64,000 bases of DNA, taken from Solen grandis. Taxonomy: Eukaryota; Mollusca; Bivalvia; Adapedonta; Solenidae. The notes under the pieces were generated by a model, which worked only from the letters and a program-made list of their open reading frames with translations, was not told the DNA's origin and searched no databases. Both the position numbers and the translations under genes were made by a program. Shown piece after piece: positions 56,525 through 64,000 of the stretch. The DNA is taken from contig CM037783.1 of assembly GCA_021229015.1 (NCBI GenBank), positions 27,347,299 to 27,411,298 on the forward strand, given 5' to 3'. Each line of letters starts with the position of its first letter. Position 1 is the stretch's first letter.

Positions 56525-59500
56525 GTATGTACCTTTTGCTTGTTCTTATAGTTATATGAGAGTTCATTTAAGTAATAGATAAAGTCATGTTTATCATTAT
56601 GGTTCTTGGCTATCCATTATTGCCAATTAAAAGCAGACAACTCTCCTAACATTCTGTTTCACTAAGCTTCGAACCGCCCCCCCCCCCCTTCCCCTCTAAA
56701 AAAGTAAACGCACACAAACAAAGGCACACACACAAAAGAAACACACACGCACACACACACGACGAAAAAAATACGTATGTGCAAAATAAATCAGATATCA
56801 ATCTTCCACTGAAAGTCAGAAAGACTCATCTGCATCTAACAAGAGGGCTGATTATTCCCTTTGTTTTTCAATGGACTAATCTGACCTTTTGATTGATCAG
56901 TTTGCGTAATTTTATGAAGCAGGTAACCTTTCTTTATGCTTTATTTTGCCAAAGCGGTAGACACTACGTATTTAGAAAAGAAATTTTAAAGACTAAGCTA
57001 AAGAAGCTTCTTCAAGGAAACCGTCAATACCATTTTGTATGTTTTGCTATCAGGCAAGATTCTTAACAATGCTGAGAATAATATGCCCATGTGTCCATAA
57101 AAGGATTCATGATAAACCAACACATACATACAGCTAGTATTGTTAAATTGAAATCACGTGGTCATGTAGTTTTTCCCAAAGTTATATCTACTGCTATATC
57201 TACTGCATTTTTCTCTGAACTTGCCCTTAAAAAAGTAATATATTTCAACCAGCATTTTCACATCCAAAAGTACATGCGAACTGTTAAATTACTATGCAGA
57301 TGTGTCAAGCGTCGACATGAATGGAACTTGTAATGAATGGACCATCTTTCTTCACACAGACGTTGCAAGAAGATGGAGTTGTGTGTAATAGCCTTCACGT
57401 GCCGGCGTTACCGCTCGAATGGCACCTGTTTATTGGCAATAAACAAGGTTCATTCCATATGCAGCTGCTTTTGACACGGTGTCTTTTTTTTTATAATGCT
57501 AACACTATCTTGTGTGTCTTAAACTTTAAAAGAACATATATAAATTATATTGAAAAAACAACAACATGAAAGTAATATCATGGATGAAACGTTAATTTTA
57601 AAACTATTTCTAAATGGTAGCGTAGTAATTTACTAGTATGGTCTTTTTGCGATTGGTTAAAAAATATCATGTCATAGTGAACAGTTTAAAACTTTGAGGG
57701 GTAGAAAAATACATTGCTTTACACTTGTATGATATGAAATAATTGATTTTTTTTTCTCAGAATGGTGGGAGATATTGCTCTAATTTTTCTGCTTGTGTAT
57801 CTTTGTAACTCACCAGGATGGTAATATCATTAGTCTTGCATCAATTTTATATAAATTGTGCCTTTTCTTCCCCTTCCTTCCAGAGACGATGGGAAATATT
57901 TCATATCGCCCGCTGAATGACGGTTAAATATATAAAAAAATGCTATAGTTTGGTAATATAAAGATTGACCGCTAAATCCAGGTTGACCGCTTAATACAGG
58001 TGGTCGTTTATACAGGTTCATCTGCATAAGCATGCAGAAAACTCTTGAATTCCCAATTGCATAAGTCTAATTTTTTGCGTCTGTAAACTTTTAAAAAATA
58101 GTTTAAATTAACATTTATAGAATTTAAAAGGTTTCTGAATAACTAAGAAAAGATTTAATTGTATGTTTAAAATAGTTCCAAATTTGGCGTCATGCAAGCA
58201 GTTAAACCCCTAATTTGTCCCTGTGCGGTGAAACTAGTGGAATCTCCCACGGCAAGAAGTTCCAGCCACTCCTAGTATTTGTCAGTGATAACTCACGGCC
58301 TTGCCGTCCTCACCAGTATCAGCTTTTCATGGGCTATTACAATTACTCGCGTTTGGGTGTAAGCTCTCTGTCTGCTAGTCTATTACGATCCATCATCGAG
58401 ATCAAATTAACTCCGTAAAAGAGCAGATACGAATCACTCAGTAATTAGGTCTTCTCGAATGCCAATTCCCGCAGACATACATTTTCAAAATACTTTTCTT
58501 CTTGAGAATGGCTATCTGCTTCTTGTGATTGCTTAAAAGCCGTTAGTGACAGTAACCTAGCATTTTACTTGGCTTTTCTGTTTGTTTCCGCTCTTGGCAA
58601 AATTGGGACGCAAATCGGATGGTCTCTATGAAGACGTCACGTGCGAACGAGATATTGTGTGAGGGCATACCACTAATTGGTATATAACCAGAAAGAAAGT
58701 GAACAGCAGAGAAACGTTTGTGATTTTTATTTTCTTAAATACACGAATGGCATTCCAAAAGTTATTGAAGGTATAAACAATGAATAAAGTGTTACTTAAC
58801 TTTGCAGCCTTTGTGAAGTTGCTTTTACTAGTAACTTTAAAAGAAATGAAGGAGAAATATTCGCTTTTTTGCAGTATTATTGATGTCAAAAACCTTCATG
58901 TCTGTATTTTTGCGTACATATCTTTTGTTTCTTCTTCTTCGTTATCATCTTTTCCAATCCTCCCTCTTTCTATTTGTTTGTTTGTTTTCTCGTTATAACA
59001 ATGTGTTTATTACTTTGAGCTCAAAGAAATGTTTATCCTTAACTAATAATTTCCCCAGATTAAGAAGACATCTTGAGCTTTAAATCATAATGTGCTAAGT
59101 TTTTACCTTGGAATGTTTCATTTGAATGATGCTTGCAAACCGTAATTCATTTGTAGACTTTGAGTATACTCTTGCAGACTCCCTGCAATGCTTTCATACC
59201 CATATCTCTCCCAGACATGTACCAATTAAAGTATTTAGTTGGTAATGAAGCTATTCACGTCACGCAAATTACTGCACTGGTGAAACATGATACAAAACAA
59301 ATGATTTTATATGATGCAACTGATTATGCCTTTAATGCGGTATATAATGTTTCTTTTGCCTCGGATGATGTACTTGAAGATAAGGGTGATATATGCGATG
59401 CTACAGATAAGCACTTAACGACACAACATCTGTTGAAATGAAATGTACATATTATGCATCTAATACTACAGTAGACATCTGATACTACAAAAGACACACC

Positions 59501-60061
59501 AACACACACTGATACACTAAAGGCTATAACTCAAACACCTTATGTTGTAGCTGTTGTGCCTATTACTTAAGAAGGTGCACTTATGGAATAAAAAAAATAC
59601 ACAGTAACATTTATTGCTATTGCTGATAGCTAAGCTGAATATGCAGTATTTCATAATAGGGATGCTATATCTAATAGTTTGGATAAATTATATATACTAT
59701 AGGTGATTAACTTGATACCATAAATAATTCACCTAAACCTTTTGACGGTTCATCTTAAATACTAGATGGTTGACCCGATACTATAGATGATATACTGAAT
59801 ACAATAGAAATCATTGTCTTGATATATATACGACATAAGTTATAAATGTCACTCCTGATAGTATACCAAATAGGCTAAATACTAAAGTTTAAATTTAATC
59901 CTACAGATGGACTAAATGGAAAATACGAAATACCTTAATCTATAGCAATGTATTTTAATGATTCAGATTATTCATCTAATACATGTTTGTAATCATAAGA
60001 GGTAATTAGTTAATTAGTATGATACAAACTATCAGACGTCAGATACCCCCAAATGTTACTC

Positions 60062-60205
60062 CCATGCTTCTTTTAACGCATCTGATGCGACAGAAGAAGC
60101 ATGAACACTACGAGTTACACATCTGATGCGACAGAAGAAGCTTGAACACTACGAGTTACACATCTGATTCGACAGAAGAAGCATGAAAACTTCGAGTTAC
60201 ACATC
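60062..60205 (+). repeat. 41-bp tandem repeat, about three units
   Basis: CATCTGATGCGACAGAAGAA then GCATGAACACTACGAGTTACA, repeated with few changes. Confidence 0.93.
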
Positions 60206-61379
60206 TGCGATGAAGACCTGTTCACCATTATGATTCCCCATTAAATTCTTTGCACCAATACTGATAGACACGCAGGGCTAATGCTCTGGTGACTGTAATG
60301 TTTCAGCTCAACACTTCTCCTCAAAAGGAAGAGACACACTTCAGGGAATTCTATGTCTACAGCTCTCGTCTTGTTATCCATCATTACGATATTTATTCAT
60401 TGATATGCATCGGATGATATAGCTCGCAACACCACTGCCGTAATGTGCCTCATCCCAAAGGCTGTTTTATACATATTTCCAATAAACTTGCATTCTGGAG
60501 AATCTACAAAAAATCCTTTAAGTTCTCGTTGCATTGAATGTTGTAATGAATAATTACTACTGAACACATCTTAGATTGATCGTATTTATTTGGAATTTAA
60601 CATGAAAATAGTATCGTTTAAATGCAGTTTTGGAAAGAATTTCTCATAACCCAAATTAATCATTCTCAACGAATCTTACTTTAGATCAGGAATAGAGTTA
60701 TTGTTTATATTGCTATTATGCGTGTCACCGTCGCCAAATGATTTTAACAAAGTTTATATAGGGAAGCATCAAAAAATAAAAGCTTTAATCAAAAAATTTC
60801 TTTCAATTTCTTCATCCTACCATATTGAAGTACATGAATTTCAATTCATAGTGTTAAGTATTGAATCTACATACTGAATTAGAAATACTTATATACAGTA
60901 TACACTGTCTTAAGCGGTCAATCTGCATTTAACGGTCAATTTTAATGTCACGAAAATGTTAAACATTCATTTAGCGGCCAACTGTTAAGCAGTCAATTTC
61001 TCGTGTTTCATTGACACTTAAGGCAGGATTGTCTGTGTAGCATTTTTTGTATTACCAATTTTTATAAGAAAATGTATCCTATTTCTTCCCCGTTTTTGCA
61101 AGAATCCAACATAACCGTTTGTTCTCTTATATACATATGTTTGTCTTCTAAGCCATACTTGTCAATATTGGACCTTGTCTTTGATCGTTTTATTTCTTCT
61201 TCGTCATTCATGCCGCATGTCTTCAGCGTTTGATGGATACGCCCTTCCCCATTTCTATCAAATGTCTCTATCCGATATTGCACAATATAGACAAAATCGG
61301 AATTCAAAGCAACGCGGTACTAATCTGTCTCTAATATCATGGAGCTTGACGGAAAAAGACGATGATTTGTTTGTAAGCG

Positions 61380-61620
61380 ATCTCGGATCGTGAAGCGGAA
61401 ACACATGAAGATGTTCTTTTAACGGCTGAAAGCAATTTACGGAGATCTACCAGATAATGGCGTCGGAGATGAAGGCAGCCGGGTTTAGCGTGTCCAATAA
61501 GAGCTCCGCAAACATTGTTTCCCGTCACAAGTGTCCGATAACCAGTTAATGAAGATAATCTCCGTCCATTCCATTACACCACTATCACAGTAGGGAAACA
61601 TTGATTTAAGTCCACTATTT
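61380..61620. other. GC-richer non-repetitive block
   Basis: TTTACGGAGATCTACCAGAT, GGCGTCGGAGATGAAGGCAG and GAGCTCCGCAAACATTGTTT stand out from the AT-rich intron. It contains AAACATTGTTT-type inverted ACA/TGT (SOX-like). Not a repeat seen elsewhere; a candidate enhancer only. Confidence 0.25.
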
Positions 61621-62321
61621 CGTACTTACCGCTGACGAGCAGATCAATGGAAACGGGGGACCATGACAAGAGAAAAGTCAGCTTCTGGATGATACTGCAT
61701 TGTAGTTCCGAAAAGATTACATGGTGACTACTTGATCGATTGTTTAATAACTTAGATATTCTCGTTCTATGATCTCGTATATCGGACAGAGCTACACACA
61801 TTTCATTGATCACAACTTATAGTGGATGATAATGCACATCGCTCTGTGCATCAATATCACATCTCAAGTTTTTCCCCTCTGCAAATTAGAACAATATATT
61901 TTCTCTCTATAGAAGTGCAGTGGTCCTCAAAGAAAGCCAGAAGACGTCAGAGGGGAATGGACTCATTCTCCATCGACTATTCTATTTCTATTGAATTTCT
62001 CGAATATTTTGTCTATTTATGTTTGGTATATGTTTGCTTTCCTGACATAAACAAGGTATAAAGTCATATCGCAAATCAGAAGCGTACAATTACATAACAG
62101 AAAAGTATAACATATTTGTTTACTATTGGAATATTTTACAATTAAAGGCAAAGTATTGAAATTCATGATATTTTATAAAAAAAATTAAACTTAACGAACG
62201 CAGTACCTAATATTCAATTTTATGTTTAACAGTAACAAACGACAAAAACACAACCACGTGTTATAGTCTAAAAATTCTTATTACAATATCGGTAGCTTCT
62301 GGTTAATGATTATTTAACAAT

Positions 62322-62470
62322 AGACAATATACATAAACAACTGTTTCCGGTTTTTTATGATCACTACTGAACACGTTGCATAATAATATATAGGATTGAC
62401 AATAAACATAAACAACTGTTTCCGGTTTTTTATGATCACTACTTAACACGTTATATAATAATATATAGGC
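62322..62470 (+). repeat. tandem duplication of about 75 bp
   Basis: CATAAACAACTGTTTCCGGT then TTTTTATGATCACTACT(G/T)AA and ATAATAATATATAGG occur twice with three or four differences. Confidence 0.93.
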
Positions 62471-62817
62471 CTAATTATTACTACGCGGTACGAGCATGAG
62501 TACAGCTGGATTACATGTTTTTGATGCAACAAACTTTGATTGAAAATATAGAAAATCTATTGTTATGTTGATAATGTAAGTGAAATACACACAAAACTGT
62601 TTTCGGCTCTTGTTTGAAACTGTTATCGATGTGTAAGATTAAAAAAGTTTGATTCGTTCACAGTGCGCTCATTTATGTTTTCGTTCTGTTGTTATAATCG
62701 CAGTTTATTGAGTTTGAGTCATATGGTAATCAGAATTTGACATGAATAATCATTCAATATCAAATCTGCTAACACTCGTTCATAAAAATAACACTTTGGT
62801 GAATACGTGTAATAAAG

Positions 62818-63066
62818 GGGCCGCCGTGGCCGAGCGTTTACAGTCGTGGACTACAAATCTCTCAGCCCCTCACCGCTGTGGGTTCGAGTCCCGGTAGGGA
62901 CTTCGGATTTTTCATATGAGGAAGCCTTCCAGCTGGCTTGCGGTAGGTCGGTGGCTCTACCCGGATACCTCTGTGTATTCGGGTCTTCCTCCACTTGTAA
63001 TTAGCTGGACGTCGCTATATGATTGAAATACTATCGCAGCGACGGTAAACCCCAATACAACAAAAT
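62818..63066 (+). repeat. tRNA-derived SINE, full length (Ser/Leu-like head)
   Basis: The head GGGCCGCCGTGGCCGAGCG has a Ser/Leu-type A box (62827-62837), a long variable-arm-like stretch and B box GGTTCGAGTCC (62881-62891). The body has GGCTTGCGGTAGGTCGGTGG and CTACCCGGATACC. The tail reads GACGTCGCTATATGATTGAA, ATCGCAGCGACGGTAAAC, then an ACAAAATAAAACAA end. Fragments of it occur at 16136 and 48546. It is not a functional tRNA: the anticodon stem does not pair. Confidence 0.88.
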
Positions 63067-63834
63067 AAAACAACGTGTAATAAAATTTGATATAAAGTGA
63101 CAATATATACTCGTATGTACAACAAACGCCATCTTACTGGCAATCCTCGGAAGTAATTAACCTTGTTATTTTTACAGCGCTATAAAATATTATTTCATTA
63201 CATTAACACTATTTTAGCTGAACAGACTATTTAGTCGGGAAACAGTTTGATATCTTTTTGAAACACTAGAATGTAGCGATACCAAATGAATGCCTGGAAA
63301 AAAAAAAGAATGAATAAAATGAACGAAATCATAAGCTTTGAATTTTAAAATCAATCTTAAAACTCCTGTAAAGTTTCTATTTCATACGCTCCTCTTGTAT
63401 TTAAGAAATCAAACCTCTACGAAATAATTTTACTGTTCATGCAGAGTTAAAATTTGCCCTCTTTTACCTAAATCTTTTTTTTACTGATTTTATTGATACT
63501 GGTCTAGGTAGGCACTGGAATGAATTTCCTTTAAAATAAGCCCAAAAGGTTTCAAATTCTAAACCATATCTAATAATTTAGAACAGTTAATACTAGTCGG
63601 ACATTCTGATTCCCTATTCTTAATATTGCATACACGTACATCTTGATCCCGGCACTGTGTTATTTTCTCATTAGTTGACGAGAACCAGAATTTACAATAG
63701 TTTATTTATGCGGTGAATATCATAATTAAACACTAATTATGAAATAAGATTACATCTAACCTACTGCAACTCGGGGAGTAATGAACTGAGGGAGATAACT
63801 AATCTTAATTGGCGTAGCTGTGTATTAACCCTTT
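63067..63834. other. stretch without recognised features
   Basis: AT-rich with short A and T runs; no exon or repeat is supported. Confidence 0.5.
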
Positions 63835-63838
63835 CCCT

Positions 63839-64000
63839 CATATAGACTCATTCTGACGCACTCAATAGGTACCATATAAAGCCTGATCTGCAGAAAACCA
63901 CGGTTAAACCTTACCAAATTTAATTACAAAATCCTCATTTCCAGACCACTGAGGAGCAGCGAACAGCATAAAACCTGATCTGGTTTTATGCTGTTCGCAT
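63839..64000 (+). mobile_element. family A MITE, copy 8 (hairpin collapsed; cut by window end)
   Basis: TTAA (63835-63838) and an intact left terminal repeat. The centre reads GAACAGCATAAAACC-TGATCT-GGTTTTATGCTGTTC (63961-63996), lacking the 27-base inner part of the hairpin found in the other copies. The right end lies outside the window. Confidence 0.9.

Larger units (their letters stand above)
56525..62817 (+). other. start of intron 2 of the UNC93-like gene
   Basis: At least 7.5 kb of intron follows exon 2 with no further UNC93-type exon in the window. Contents: C-rich and (CA)n runs (56680-56760), short tandem repeats at 60060 and 62325, and GC-richer non-repetitive blocks at about 58200-58440, 58580-58670 and 61380-61620. 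GACCGCTTAATACAGGTGG (57987) and TTAAGCGGTCAATCTGC (60913) share a motif and are probably pieces of one old repeat. No exon or RNA gene is supported. Confidence 0.45.

Noticed and set aside
59160..59441. 93-codon frame considered as a third UNC93-like exon
   Set aside because: No membrane helix or UNC93 motif, no supporting acceptor-donor pair in the right phase.
62818..62900. Possible tRNA-Ser or tRNA-Leu gene
   Set aside because: Good boxes but no proper anticodon stem, and it is joined to a SINE body seen in other fragments of the window.

Overview
This window is nuclear DNA from a large, AT-rich, repeat-laden animal genome. A bivalve mollusc, probably a heterodont clam or mussel, fits best. 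The evidence is spliced genes with GT-AG introns of up to about 31 kb, tRNA-derived SINEs, many MITEs, and two tandem-repeat-cored elements of a type abundant in bivalve genomes (starting CAAGAG and ending GAGCTAAAA). The species call is inference; nothing here names it. There are no operons, CRISPR arrays or rRNA genes. Most open frames of 60-110 codons are chance frames in repeats.

Left part (1-13,900). Six short exons of one minus-strand gene (12916..502) splice together in phase across every junction. They give about 182 residues of a conserved-looking, mostly helical protein that I could not name. Their introns carry five full copies of a 215-270 bp TTAA-flanked MITE (called family A here), two decayed relatives, and both tandem-repeat-cored elements. 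A 100-N assembly gap (13901-14000) follows.

Middle part (14,000-23,300). No gene is visible. It holds a 46-bp minisatellite of about 1.6 kb, simple repeats, SINE scraps, a second MITE family (B) and a few GC-richer blocks that may be conserved non-coding DNA.

Right part (23,300-64,000). Two plus-strand exons of an UNC93-like membrane protein are certain: 23574-24849 (425 codons, with a ~240-residue hydrophilic N-terminus followed by five membrane helices) and 56388-56524 (45 codons, sixth helix). The intron between them is 31.5 kb, and later exons must lie beyond the window. Inside that intron are a probable terminal exon of a minus-strand gene (41244..41137, with stop and AATAAA), a dead Tc1-like transposase, a decayed C2H2 zinc-finger copy, several SINE families, a 56-bp minisatellite of 1.5 kb, further family A and B MITEs, two copies of a foldback element (D) whose arms carry CACGTG and TGACGTCA, and a third TTAA-flanked foldback MITE (C).

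The strongest observations for follow-up are these: (1) at least three unrelated MITE families all sit on TTAA, the piggyBac-type target, and two of them share one TTAA; (2) family A carries a near-perfect internal hairpin that has expanded or collapsed in individual copies; (3) element D spreads a palindromic E-box plus CRE pair; (4) the unidentified six-exon gene; (5) the putative nested terminal exon; (6) a 46-base G homopolymer.
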